From CAZYMI01 sp964648505 (GTDB lineage: Bacteria > Pseudomonadota > Alphaproteobacteria > Micavibrionales > Micavibrionaceae), in contig CAZYMI010000002.1 of NCBI GenBank assembly GCA_964648505.1, positions 95,123-159,122 of the forward strand: a stretch of 64,000 bases of DNA, written 5' to 3'. The position numbers and the translations under genes were made by a program. Shown here piece by piece: positions 46,355-55,545 of the stretch; within the stretch, counting starts at the first letter, position 1, and each line of letters begins with the position of its first letter. Below the pieces are notes generated by a model, which was not told the DNA's origin, did no database searches, and saw only the letters and a program-made list of their open reading frames with translations.

Positions 46355-48340
46355 TTAATGTTTTTTAAATAAGAGCGTCTGATTATTGGCTTGTTTAGTT
46401 GAAGAATTTCCTTCCCAACGTAATAAGCGCATTGCATTTGCCGTCACCAACACGGTCGCTCCCGTGTCTGCCAAAATAGCAGGCCATAATCCAGTTATGC
46501 CGAAAATGGTCGTTATCAGGAATACGACCTTTAATCCTAAAGAGATGATGATATTCTGACGGATGTTGTTCATCACTTTTTTGGATAGAGAGATCATATT
46601 GGCGATATCAAAAACGCGCCCATGTAAAATGGCGGCATCCGCTGTTTCCAAAGCGACATCAGTGCCTCCGCCCATAGCTATGCCAATATTAGCGGCCGCC
46701 AACGCAGGGGCATCATTGATGCCATCGCCGATCTTGGCGACAATGGCACCGCTGGATTGCAAATTTTGGACGACTTGCCGTTTGTCTTCCGGCATCATGC
46801 GGGCGTGAATTTCTGAAATGCCCATTTTTTTGCCGATGGCTTCTGCCGTTCTCTGGTTGTCTCCTGTCAGCATAATCGTAACGATTCCAGCATCTGTCAG
46901 CGCTTTTAAGCCTTTCAGCGCGTCTTGCCTCGGTTCGTCACGAATGGCAAGGAACCCTATAATCTCTTTATCCACTAGAAGAACGGATACGGTTTTTCCA
47001 TCGTCATTGAGATTTTCGATCTGAGAAATCTGATCGTTAGTGAGTGACGCTATTTCTTGCGCTGCTGATGGGGAACATAGATAAATCGTTTGTCCAGAAA
47101 CAATCCCAGTCACGCCTTTTCCGGCGATGGCTTTGGAATCAGATGCAGAAGGGATGCTGATTTGATCAGCCTTTGCGCGCGCGATGATAGCAAGCGCAAG
47201 GGGATGCGATGAGCCTGTTTCTATCGCAGCGGCGAGTGACAAAACATCGGATGCAGGTCGTCCGAAAGGAATGACATCAGTTACGACGGGCTTGCCTTCC
47301 GTGATAGTCCCCGTCTTGTCAAGGGCAACATGGGTCACAGATCGCAATTCTTCCAGAACAGCTCCGCCTTTCATTAGAAGGCCACGCCGCGCTCCTGCCG
47401 CCAGTCCGGCGGCTACAGCGGCGGGTGTTGATATAACCAGTGCGCAAGGGCAGCCGATCAAAAGAACGGCCAAGCCTTTATAAATCCATTCGTTCCATGA
47501 TCCGCCCAACAAGAGAGGTGGAATAACGGCAACCAAAAATCCTAAAAGCAGAACAAGGGGTGTGTAATAGCGTGAGAATTTTTCAATAAAGCGTTCGGTG
47601 GGCGCTTTGCTCTCTTGTGCATCTTCCACAAGTTTAATAATGCGCGAAATCGTATTATCGCTTGATGAAGCTGTGACCCGAATACGCAAGACACCATCAC
47701 CATTGATCGTGCCTGCAAAAACCGCATCACCGACCTTCTTCTGTTTGGGAATGCTTTCTCCGGTGACGGGCGCTTCATTAATCGCGCTATCGCCTTCAAT
47801 AATCTGGCCGTCCGCTGCAACGCGGTCGCCAGGACGAACGATGATCACAGAATCTACAACCAATTCTTCGGCTTGAACTTCGGTTGTTACTCCGTTCTGT
47901 TCTAAAAGAGCGGTCTTGGGGATAAGAGTCGCCAAACCTTTAATACTGGCATTGGCTTTACGCGCCGCGACGCCTTCCAGCATCTCGCCGATCAAAAATA
48001 GCAGTACGACCATGGCTGCTTCCTGCACGGCTCCAATAAAGAACGCGCCGGTTGCAGCAATCGTCATAAGCATTTCGATGGTAAAAGGATTTCCTTGTCT
48101 GACTCCGCTATAAGCGCGGCGCATGATAGGAACTAAACCGACAGCAAGCGCGGCCAGGAAAGCAATCCCCTCCAATGAAGGGACAGCAAAGCCGACAAGA
48201 TAGGCTATTCCTAGAGCAAGGCCACAGAGGGCTGTTATTTTTATCTGTGAGTTATTAAGCCAGCTACCGCTGGCCGATCCTTTATATCCATCGCTATCGC
48301 AGCATAAGGGAGATTTGGAAACTTTCTGATGTTCATGCAT
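46355..48340 (-). CDS. Heavy-metal P1B-type ATPase (CadA/ZntA-like)
   Basis: Exports divalent soft metals, probably Zn/Cd/Pb, across the inner membrane. The 661-residue protein has eight membrane helices, APVTGES in the actuator domain, the transmembrane metal motif CPC (in IGCPCALVIS), the phosphorylation site DKTGT, MLTGDNQRTAEAIG and GDGINDAPAL. It has no N-terminal HMA domain; only a 17-residue start with His and CC (MHEHQ...PLCCDSD) could bind metal there. I use the ATG at 48340. It is the second-last gene of the minus-strand resistance operon. Confidence 0.93.
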   Translation of the reverse strand: MHEHQKVSKSPLCCDSDGYKGSASGSWLNNSQIKITALCGLALGIAYLVGFAVPSLEGIAFLAALAVGLVPIMRRAYSGVRQGNPFTIEMLMTIAATGAFFIGAVQEAAMVVLLFLIGEMLEGVAARKANASIKGLATLIPKTALLEQNGVTTEVQAEELVVDSVIIVRPGDRVAADGQIIEGDSAINEAPVTGESIPKQKKVGDAVFAGTINGDGVLRIRVTASSSDNTISRIIKLVEDAQESKAPTERFIEKFSRYYTPLVLLLGFLVAVIPPLLLGGSWNEWIYKGLAVLLIGCPCALVISTPAAVAAGLAAGARRGLLMKGGAVLEELRSVTHVALDKTGTITEGKPVVTDVIPFGRPASDVLSLAAAIETGSSHPLALAIIARAKADQISIPSASDSKAIAGKGVTGIVSGQTIYLCSPSAAQEIASLTNDQISQIENLNDDGKTVSVLLVDKEIIGFLAIRDEPRQDALKGLKALTDAGIVTIMLTGDNQRTAEAIGKKMGISEIHARMMPEDKRQVVQNLQSSGAIVAKIGDGINDAPALAAANIGIAMGGGTDVALETADAAILHGRVFDIANMISLSKKVMNNIRQNIIISLGLKVVFLITTIFGITGLWPAILADTGATVLVTANAMRLLRWEGNSSTKQANNQTLLFKKH

Positions 48341-48350
48341 AGTAAATTCT

Positions 48351-48758
48351 CTAGGGTTCAATTTCTAAGGGATTTAAATATTTGGAGGGGTCGCTGCCAA
48401 ATGTGTGCAGATTTTCCTTACTCTCAAAATAAAAGACAGAACCGTCGGGAGCCGCGCCGAGAAAAGCCGTTGCCTTATCGACCGGCTGACCGCTGATCGG
48501 GTCAACGCTTTCTCGTGCGGCCACAGTATCTTTACAAGGTGGGCAGCCGTAATAGATTTTACCGCTCATTTCAACGGCTTCCTGCGGCGTTTCCATCAAT
48601 TTATTGATCGTCATAGAAACTAATTTGCGGTCAACTTCTTTCAGCGTCATGCTTTGGTGATGATCGTTTTTGGAATCGGACTTATTTTCCGCGTCGTTTT
48701 GCCCGTATGCCGGGTAGCTCATTAAGCCGACAACAAATAAAGCCAAAAGAACCCGCAT
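48351..48758 (-). CDS. Periplasmic YHS-like metal-resistance protein
   Basis: A 135-residue protein with a signal peptide (MRVLLALFVVGLMSYPAYGQ). The C-terminal half (about 88-132: DPISGQPVDKATAFLG ... GSVFYFESKENLHTFGSDPSKYL) matches the YHS pattern, except that the usual Cys in D-P-x-C-G-x is Ser and the CS...C pair is missing. A separate CPPC lies just before. The ATG at 48758 has GGGAG upstream; the longer frame to 48890 overlaps the P-II-like gene. Metal binding by the CPPC is plausible but unproven. Confidence 0.7.
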   Translation of the reverse strand: MRVLLALFVVGLMSYPAYGQNDAENKSDSKNDHHQSMTLKEVDRKLVSMTINKLMETPQEAVEMSGKIYYGCPPCKDTVAARESVDPISGQPVDKATAFLGAAPDGSVFYFESKENLHTFGSDPSKYLNPLEIEP

Positions 48759-48772
48759 TGCACCGCTCCCTG

Positions 48773-49060
48773 TCAGATTTTCACGGTCGATTGAACGTCG
48801 GTAATGAAAATCCATCCATCCCCGATAAGCCCGGTATGCGCCTTTGATTTTATCAACTCGGCTATCTTGTCGGCGTCGCCGTCCTCGCACACGGTTTCGA
48901 TTTTTACATGCTCCTGCAAGTCATTCAGGTTATTGCGCGTTCCCTTGCCGAAGCCGCGTACTTCTGAAACGCTCACGCCTTTGACAAAACTTTCGGCCTT
49001 CAAAACCATCAATACGTCTGAAAGTTTATGTGGCTTTATGTATGCTTTGATTTCCTTCAT
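48773..49060 (-). CDS. P-II-like protein of the metal efflux operon
   Basis: A 95-residue P-II/CutA-fold protein: EIKAYIKPHKLSDVLMVLK at the N-terminus and TGLIGDGWIFITDVQSTVKI at the C-terminus follow GlnB, while the T-loop region (VRGFGKGTRNN) lacks the uridylylated Tyr. Such variants are found beside CzcA/CusA pumps and are thought to sense metal or ligand rather than nitrogen. The ATG at 49060 follows GGAG. It begins inside the last 35 bases of czcA, so it is probably coupled to the pump. Confidence 0.85.
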   Translation of the reverse strand: MKEIKAYIKPHKLSDVLMVLKAESFVKGVSVSEVRGFGKGTRNNLNDLQEHVKIETVCEDGDADKIAELIKSKAHTGLIGDGWIFITDVQSTVKI

Positions 49061-52000
49061 TGGTTTCTCCTTCATCTTCTCTTTGAACCATAATTTTTTT
49101 GTCCACGAACCATTTGAACAGCGCCGGGACGACCAAGAGTGTCAGGGCCGTCGACGTCATCAGGCCGCCCATAACAACGGTCGCCAGTGGCTTTTGCACC
49201 TCGCTGCCGGTTCCCGATGCAATAAGCAGAGGGATAAGGCCAAGGGCAGCGGCAAGGGCCGTCATCAAGACGGGTCGCAAGCGCAGGCAGGCGCCTTCAA
49301 CGCTGGCTTTGTCGATCGGTACGCCGTCGCGGACAAGCTGGTTCAAGTAAGTGACCAGAACCATGCCGTTCGCCAAGGCAATGCCGAACAGCGCGATAAA
49401 GCCCACGGACGCTGGAACGGAAAGGTTTTGTCCTGAAATCAGCAAGGCCAGAATCCCGCCCACCAGCGCAAGCGGGATATTCATCAAAATCAGGATCGAG
49501 TTTTTCAGCGATTTGAAGTTGGCGAAGAGCATCATAAACACAAGGAATAGCGTGATAGGCACAACGATTTTCAAGCGTTTGTTCGCTTGCTGCTGCAATT
49601 CAAACTGGCCTCCCCATGTCGTGAAATAGCCAGGCGGGAGATTGGCTTGCTCAAGAATGGCCTTCTGGCCTTCTTGCACAAAGCTACCAATATCGCGGCC
49701 CCGCACGTTCGACTGAATGGTGATAAACCGCTGGCCGTTTTCGCGCGTAACTTGGCGGGAGCCGACGACTTCCTCGATCCGCGCCAATTCAGAAAGCGGC
49801 ACAAGCGTACCGCTGGCGGCGGGGATAAGGATATTGCCTATGGCCTCCGCATCATTGCGCGCGGTTTCGGCAAAGCGGACATAAATATCGAAGCGTTTAA
49901 TGCCTTCGAATATCTGTCCGGCGGGTTCGCCGCCGACCGCCGTGCGTATGACGTTCTGCACATCTTCAACATTGATTCCGTAGCGGGCTATGGCGTCACG
50001 ATTGACCGTCAAGCGTAATTGCGGGCTGCCGGATACCTGGTCTTTCTGCACATCCGCCGCGCCTGGCACTTTCTTGATAATGCGCTCGATAGCCGCTGCC
50101 CTGTCTTTCAATATCTCCATATCAGGGCCGAACAACTTGATGGCCAATTCCGCTTTTGTGCCGGTAACAAGTTCGTCAACGGCGGCAGCAATAGGCTGGG
50201 TAAAGTTGAATTTCACGCCGGGGAAATCCTCGACTGATGCGCTCATTTTCGCCACCAAGTCATCCGGCGTTTTTGCGCTTGTCCATTCTTTCTCCGGTTT
50301 CAGGCCGACAAAAATCTCTGCACTGTTGACAGGGTCGGCATGCGCGCCGACTTCCCCACGACCCACGCGGCTCACAATCCGCTCAATTTCGGGAAATTCC
50401 TTTATCATTTTTCGCTCAAAGCGAAGCATCGTGTCACGCGCTTCTTCAAGCGAGATGGATGGATACATGACGCCGCGTATCAGCATGTCGCCTTCATTCA
50501 GCCGTGGCACAAATTCGGATCCAAGGAAGGGGAAAGCGACAACGCCCGACATCAGCATAACCGTAGCCAGGATCACGGCCTGAATCCGGTTCCTGACGAA
50601 ATAGCTAACGCTGCGCCGGTAAGGCGGCATGATAAGAGCGACAACTTTCGGGTCTTTATGCTCCTTGTCGGAGCGCTTCATAAACATGGCTGAAAGCACC
50701 GGCGAAAGGAACAGTGTATAAATGATGGAACCGGCCATGCCGAGCGCCAGCGTGTACGCCAAAGGCCGGAATGTCTTGCCTTCCACGCCCTGCAGCGTGA
50801 ATAGCGGCAGGAAAACCACGATGATGATCATAATGGCAAAGACGATGGGCTTGATCACTTCACCTGCGGCACGCGCGACAAGGTGAACGCGGGATTCCTT
50901 TGGATCGGAATGGCTCATCATCCTGTCTACGTTTTCCACGACAACGATTGTGCCGTCCACAAGCAAGCCTATGGCGATAGCCAGGCCGCCGAGCGACATA
51001 AGGTTTGCAGAAATGTCGAGGATATACATGGCAATAAAGGTGAAGCCGACCGAGAACGGAATGGAAAGCACGGCCACAATGCTCGGACGCCAGCCGCCGA
51101 GAAATGTCAAAATAACCAAGCTGACTAGAATAACACCCTCAAGCAGCGATTTCTTGACGGTGTGGACGGCTTTTTCAACAAGCGTTTCCTGATCGTAGTA
51201 GGCCACCACACTGACGCCTTCAGGCAGCATTTTGTTGATTTCTTCCAGACGCGTCTTCACCCCCTCGATCACGGCGGACGTATTCGTGCCTATCAGTTTC
51301 AACACCATGCCGACCACGGCCTCGCCTTTGCCGTTGACGGTTGTCAGGCCGCGCCGAATTTCCCCGCCTATGCTAATATCGGCAATATCCCGCAAATAAA
51401 CTGGGGTGCCGTCCTCAACCGTAATAACGATATTCTCCAGGTCTTTCAGATCGCGTGCCAAACCTTCGGAGCGCACTACGAACTCCTCGCTGTTCTTGAC
51501 AATGAATTGCGCGCCGACATTGGCGTTGTTCGCCTGAATAGACGTCATCACTTCGCTCAACGACAGTTTATAGCGGAGCAAGGCTTCCGGCCTGATATTG
51601 ACTTGAAACTGTTTAACTTCGCCACCGATGGACAAAACTTCCGTAACGCCGGGAACAGTCTGGAGGTTGAATTTGATAATCCAGTCCTGAATTGCGCGCA
51701 GTTCGAACTGATCGTATTTGCCTTGCGGGTCATCAAGGTAATAGAAAAGAATTTGCCCCAGGCCGGTGCTGATCGGCCCCATTTCCGGCTCCCCGAAGCC
51801 CTCCGGTATGGATTCACGCGCCATTTGCAAGCGTTCGTTGACGAGCTGGCGGGCGAAATATATGTCCATGCCGTCTTCGAAATAGATATTCACGACCGAT
51901 AGGCCGAAATTCGAGATAGACCGGATTTGTTTAAGGCCCGGTATGCCGTTCATGGAAACTTCGACGGGGAAAGTGACGTATTGCTCAACGTCTTCCGGAG

Positions 52001-52166
52001 CGAGGCCTTCGGTTAGCGTGAACACCTGCACCAGATTGGGCGTTACGTCGGGAAACGCATCCACTTTGAGCATTGTGTAGCTGGTATATCCGGCCGCCAA
52101 AACTAGGAAACCGAGTACAATAATGAAAAGGCGGTTGCCTAGTGCAAAGCGTATGATCTTGTCCAT
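49026..52166 (-). CDS. czcA: Heavy-metal efflux RND pump, CzcA/CusA family
   Basis: A 1046-residue proton-driven inner-membrane pump with the RND layout of two 6-TM halves and two large periplasmic loops. The N-terminus MDKIIRFALGNRLFIIVLGFLVLAAG and the TM4 motif GGLAIAIGLLVDGTIVVVENVDR identify the HME family. The usual DFG of divalent-metal pumps is AIG here, so specificity for Zn/Co/Cd or Ni/Cu cannot be assigned. It is followed by the P-II-like gene and preceded by the fusion-protein gene. The symbol is used in the family sense. Confidence 0.94.
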   Translation of the reverse strand: MDKIIRFALGNRLFIIVLGFLVLAAGYTSYTMLKVDAFPDVTPNLVQVFTLTEGLAPEDVEQYVTFPVEVSMNGIPGLKQIRSISNFGLSVVNIYFEDGMDIYFARQLVNERLQMARESIPEGFGEPEMGPISTGLGQILFYYLDDPQGKYDQFELRAIQDWIIKFNLQTVPGVTEVLSIGGEVKQFQVNIRPEALLRYKLSLSEVMTSIQANNANVGAQFIVKNSEEFVVRSEGLARDLKDLENIVITVEDGTPVYLRDIADISIGGEIRRGLTTVNGKGEAVVGMVLKLIGTNTSAVIEGVKTRLEEINKMLPEGVSVVAYYDQETLVEKAVHTVKKSLLEGVILVSLVILTFLGGWRPSIVAVLSIPFSVGFTFIAMYILDISANLMSLGGLAIAIGLLVDGTIVVVENVDRMMSHSDPKESRVHLVARAAGEVIKPIVFAIMIIIVVFLPLFTLQGVEGKTFRPLAYTLALGMAGSIIYTLFLSPVLSAMFMKRSDKEHKDPKVVALIMPPYRRSVSYFVRNRIQAVILATVMLMSGVVAFPFLGSEFVPRLNEGDMLIRGVMYPSISLEEARDTMLRFERKMIKEFPEIERIVSRVGRGEVGAHADPVNSAEIFVGLKPEKEWTSAKTPDDLVAKMSASVEDFPGVKFNFTQPIAAAVDELVTGTKAELAIKLFGPDMEILKDRAAAIERIIKKVPGAADVQKDQVSGSPQLRLTVNRDAIARYGINVEDVQNVIRTAVGGEPAGQIFEGIKRFDIYVRFAETARNDAEAIGNILIPAASGTLVPLSELARIEEVVGSRQVTRENGQRFITIQSNVRGRDIGSFVQEGQKAILEQANLPPGYFTTWGGQFELQQQANKRLKIVVPITLFLVFMMLFANFKSLKNSILILMNIPLALVGGILALLISGQNLSVPASVGFIALFGIALANGMVLVTYLNQLVRDGVPIDKASVEGACLRLRPVLMTALAAALGLIPLLIASGTGSEVQKPLATVVMGGLMTSTALTLLVVPALFKWFVDKKIMVQREDEGETNEGNQSIHKAT

Positions 52167-52192
52167 GTATTCAATCCTTCTATCGCGCGTCG

Positions 52193-53578
52193 TTAATGTG
52201 CGTGTCCATCGTCAAGTTGTGCTTTTGCCCCTTGTGCTTTCACCGTGAAGGCGCCGCTGGAGACGTATTCTTCGCCCACGTTCAAGCCATCAATGATTTC
52301 CACAAAATCCTCGCCCTTTTGGCCTATCGTCACGGCACGCGGCACATAGCCATTCGGCGTCGATATGAAGACCGAGAGTTTTCCGTCAACATCCTGCAAT
52401 GCTGTTTTGGGAACCCGAATTTTTGCCTGCGGTTCCGCCGTGACGATATGCGCGGTTACGAATTGGCCCGGCCTCCACCGGCCTTCCTTGTTATCAAGTA
52501 GAATGCGCGCCAAGGCCGTGCGTGTGTGTTCGTCCACAATCGGGGAAACATAGGCAATAGTGCTTTCAGATCGTATGCCGTTGCCGAATTGCGGGGTTAC
52601 GATCACTTTCTGCCCAGCATGCACCGCGTTCATGTCTTTCTGATATACGGCAATATCCAGCCAAAGCGTGGACATATCGGAAACCGTAAAGGCTTCTTCC
52701 TCTTTGCCTTCTTCCAGCGTGTCGCCGATGCCTACGTTTTTTGAAATGACAGTTCCATCAAAAGGCGCGGTAATCGCGTAACGGCTCAGGTTTTCTTTGC
52801 CGCCTGTTTTTTCGCCTTGCCCCGCACTTAATCCTAAAGCCTCCAACCCCTGTTTTGCGTTCTGGAATTCAATGGAAGCCTGGGCGTGATCGGTGCGGGC
52901 GTTCTGATAGTCCTGTTCGGACGTTACACGCTTCTTTTTCAAATCGCTTTCACGATCAAAATTTTCTTTTGCCAGTTTCAGGCGTTCGGCAGCGGCAAGA
53001 TAGGCCGCTTTCGCCTCTGCCAAGCCTCGGCTTTCAAGAACCGCCAAGACGTCACCGGCTTTTACAATATCCCCAAGATTTGCAGGAGCTTCCCGCACAA
53101 CGCCTGGCACCCGCGCGACAATGCGGGCCGTGCGGTCGCGGTTTACCTTGACCTCGCCGGGTAATTCAACGGCCATGTCCAGCTTGCCGGGCGCAGCCTT
53201 TTCCGTGCGGATTTTGAATTCCTCATTGTAGCTTTCATTTATTTTTATGGCTTCGCCGCCTTCACCGCCTTCTTTGTGACCATGACCGTCGTCTTCACCT
53301 TTGCCATGTCCTTCCTCGGCTTTTCCTTCTTCAGCGTGGCCTTCTTCACCATGCCCTTCCTCGCCGTGTTTTTCTTCTGCGGCTTCATTGTGGCCGTGGC
53401 CGTGCTTTTCTTCGCCTTTGTCATGGCCTTCTTCGCCCTCTTGGTGGGCATGGCTGTCACCATGGCCTTCGGCAGCCTGGGCTGGCAAGACAGCATAATT
53501 CCATCCGATGACCGCACCCGAAAGCGCGAAGATGGCCACACCCGTCAAAAGTAGGTTCTTAATTTTTGGTCTGTTCAT
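52193..53578 (-). CDS. czcB: Periplasmic adaptor (membrane fusion) protein, CzcB family
   Basis: Joins CzcA to the outer-membrane channel. The 461-residue protein has an N-terminal anchor/signal (to about 36), then a His/Glu/Gly-rich stretch (about 37-110) of repeated E-E-G-H-G units that can bind metal, then the lipoyl/hairpin/barrel adaptor with ARVPGVVREAPANLGDIVKAGDVL and a KLSRYAITAPFDGTVISK-type barrel block, and HRTALARILLDN. The end is H-rich again (DDGHAH). The start overlaps the lipoprotein gene by 20 bases. Confidence 0.93.
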   Translation of the reverse strand: MNRPKIKNLLLTGVAIFALSGAVIGWNYAVLPAQAAEGHGDSHAHQEGEEGHDKGEEKHGHGHNEAAEEKHGEEGHGEEGHAEEGKAEEGHGKGEDDGHGHKEGGEGGEAIKINESYNEEFKIRTEKAAPGKLDMAVELPGEVKVNRDRTARIVARVPGVVREAPANLGDIVKAGDVLAVLESRGLAEAKAAYLAAAERLKLAKENFDRESDLKKKRVTSEQDYQNARTDHAQASIEFQNAKQGLEALGLSAGQGEKTGGKENLSRYAITAPFDGTVISKNVGIGDTLEEGKEEEAFTVSDMSTLWLDIAVYQKDMNAVHAGQKVIVTPQFGNGIRSESTIAYVSPIVDEHTRTALARILLDNKEGRWRPGQFVTAHIVTAEPQAKIRVPKTALQDVDGKLSVFISTPNGYVPRAVTIGQKGEDFVEIIDGLNVGEEYVSSGAFTVKAQGAKAQLDDGHAH

Positions 53579-53843
53579 TTTTCTGTTCCTCTATGGCTGT
53601 GTTTTCTTCACGCATCATCTTTCTCGCGGCCAAGTCGCGGCGGACGGAGATTTTGCATTCCATGCGTTTATCAAATGTGTGGTAGCGAGACTTTGGACAG
53701 CGTGTTTTTTCAAGGCTGGTATTGCGCGGCAAATCTTCCGCCGGAATCTGCGCGACCTTATCTTTTATTCCTTGCGGGATTGGCGCTGGTGTGGCGCAGG
53801 CTGCCAAAAAAACAGCGCAGGATAGGGCAAGAAAAATTCTCAT
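53559..53843 (-). CDS. Small lipoprotein between czcC and czcB
   Basis: A 94-residue protein with a lipobox LAAC at residues 13-16 after a short hydrophobic leader. After the Cys come a Pro-rich linker, then a segment with two Cys (TRCPKSRYHTFDKRMECK) and a charged tail. The family is not recognised. It starts two bases after the czcC stop and overlaps czcB by 20 bases, so it is made with the pump. A second small lipoprotein of similar size lies upstream of czcC. Confidence 0.7.
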   Translation of the reverse strand: MRIFLALSCAVFLAACATPAPIPQGIKDKVAQIPAEDLPRNTSLEKTRCPKSRYHTFDKRMECKISVRRDLAARKMMREENTAIEEQKNEQTKN

Positions 53844-53845
53844 GA

Positions 53846-55180
53846 TTACTTCTCCTCCTTTGTATGTGCTTGAACATCGTCATGCGCCGCGGCAATTCTT
53901 TCCAAGGCCGCGCGTTGACGATGGTAATCGAGCGATACTTCATTAAATTGCTTACGAGCCTCGAATAATGTGCGCTGGGCATCCAAGACTTCGAGATAGC
54001 TAAATTTACCGGCGTCGTAACCGTCTCGCGCAAAACGGAATGCTTCTTCCGCGCCTGGCAATACGGATGTTTTTAAGGCCACAGCCTCGCTATAGGCATT
54101 TGAATAGTTGCCGTACAATTCGGTCAGTGCCGTCTCAAGATTGAGACGCGCACTTTGCTCGTCCAGCGCGGCGGCTGTCACATCATGACCAGCGCGCTCG
54201 ATGCCTGCGCGGTTCATGTTGAAAACCGGAAACGGGATGGAAAGCCCCACAACAAAGGCTTGCGAATTATCGGCCCTGAAGTCCTTTACGCCGACATTCA
54301 AAGTGGGATCAGGAACGGCATTGGCTTTTTCAAGCGACAATCCAGCTTTGGCACGGTCGATATTGGCGCGAAGGCTCATGGCATCCGGATTCTTTCTAAG
54401 GCCATCACGATATTTTTCGACTGGTTCGGGCTGTTTTGGTTCTGGCAAGCTATCGATACTGACCGTGAGGTCGCCGATATCGCCCCCCATTAAGGATGTC
54501 AGCGCCTGTTTCTTTGCGGTGAGGTTCCTGTAAGAGCGATCAAGAGCAATTTTGCTGGCAGATAATTCAATTTCTGCCTTGTTTTTCTGGATCGGCGGTT
54601 CTTTTCCCGCCTGCACCTTGGCCACGACGCTGTCACGCACTTCGGTCGCCAGGGTTTGCTCTTCTTCAAGGATGGATACTTCTTGTTGAGCGGCAGCCAA
54701 CTCCGCAAAAGCGATAGTGACATCGCGCATGAGATCAAGCGTTACACCGTCGCTGGCAAAATGCGCGCTGTCCTTCTCGGCGTCAGCAATGCGTGTGCGG
54801 CCACTCAGCTTGCCCGGCATTTCAATAAGCTGCGAAACGCCATATACCAGTTCGGCGCTATCCAAACCCTTGTAATCGCCATCTCCGTATATATTCTCAG
54901 CTTCGACGGATAGTGACGGGTTGGGCAAAGCCCCTGCCGCCGAACGGTTGGCGGTTGCCGCGCTGACACGCGCGGCCGCCGCTCCAAGCGTGGGGGATTT
55001 TTCCAAAGCTCTCTTAACTGCTTGATCCAGGGTAAGAGCCGCCGTCTTTGCGACGGGCTGCACAATGGGCGCCTCGGCAATTGGCTGCGCTGATTTTTCT
55101 TCCTGGGCATAAGCAGGGAGCGCTGGTGGCAGAGAAACCGCCGCCAGCAAACCTGCCAGAATGAGTGATCTTGTTTTCAT
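53846..55180 (-). CDS. czcC: Outer-membrane channel of the metal efflux pump, CzcC/TolC family
   Basis: A 444-residue outer-membrane factor with a signal peptide ending at AYAQ. It shows the duplicated TolC pattern: LTLDQAVKRALEKSPTLGAAAARV in the first half and VGLSIPFPVFNMNRAGIERAG in the second, followed by the long helical region of ALTELYGNYSNAYSEA type. I start at the ATG at 55180, after AAGGAAAG; 30 further codons upstream overlap the lipoprotein gene and lack a leader. It completes a tripartite CzcCBA pump. Confidence 0.92.
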   Translation of the reverse strand: MKTRSLILAGLLAAVSLPPALPAYAQEEKSAQPIAEAPIVQPVAKTAALTLDQAVKRALEKSPTLGAAAARVSAATANRSAAGALPNPSLSVEAENIYGDGDYKGLDSAELVYGVSQLIEMPGKLSGRTRIADAEKDSAHFASDGVTLDLMRDVTIAFAELAAAQQEVSILEEEQTLATEVRDSVVAKVQAGKEPPIQKNKAEIELSASKIALDRSYRNLTAKKQALTSLMGGDIGDLTVSIDSLPEPKQPEPVEKYRDGLRKNPDAMSLRANIDRAKAGLSLEKANAVPDPTLNVGVKDFRADNSQAFVVGLSIPFPVFNMNRAGIERAGHDVTAAALDEQSARLNLETALTELYGNYSNAYSEAVALKTSVLPGAEEAFRFARDGYDAGKFSYLEVLDAQRTLFEARKQFNEVSLDYHRQRAALERIAAAHDDVQAHTKEEK

Positions 55181-55196
55181 GTCTGGCTTTCCTTTT

Positions 55197-55445
55197 CTAT
55201 TGCGCAGATTTTTTGTTCTCAGCCGGTTCGGCCTGAACTTTGTCTTTTTCAAATTCAAATGCTTCGCCAAACTGGCATTTACGCCGCTCTTCCAGCGAAA
55301 TCAGTCCGCGCGCATGCAGGCTTTTGCATTCATGCGGCTTGTAATCGTTTTTTCTTTGAAAGCCTGTGCCGGTACACGCCGAAAGAGCGAACACAGCAAG
55401 CAGCATCGTTAGCGGGATCTTTATCCCAGGTTGTAGGGTAGTCAT
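55197..55445 (-). CDS. Second small lipoprotein of the metal operon
   Basis: An 82-residue protein with a hydrophobic leader and lipobox LSAC near residue 24, followed by a charged domain with two Cys (HECKSLHARGLISLEERRKCQFGEAFEFEKDK). The ATG at 55445 follows AAGGAGAA. I do not recognise it. It has the same general size and two-Cys plan as the lipoprotein after czcC, but no clear sequence identity, so common descent is possible but not shown. Confidence 0.7.
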   Translation of the reverse strand: MTTLQPGIKIPLTMLLAVFALSACTGTGFQRKNDYKPHECKSLHARGLISLEERRKCQFGEAFEFEKDKVQAEPAENKKSAQ

Positions 55446-55545
55446 GGAAATTCTCCTTGTTGATTGACATGCGTAATACGGTCGCAAGCGCTTTTTGTAA
55501 AAGCGGCGTTACAGAGAATGGCTTTTCAGCTCAAACTCTGTTCAA

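Noticed and set aside
51162..51902. 246-aa plus-strand frame opposite czcA
   Set aside because: It is antisense to a well-supported RND pump and its composition is that of a shadow frame.
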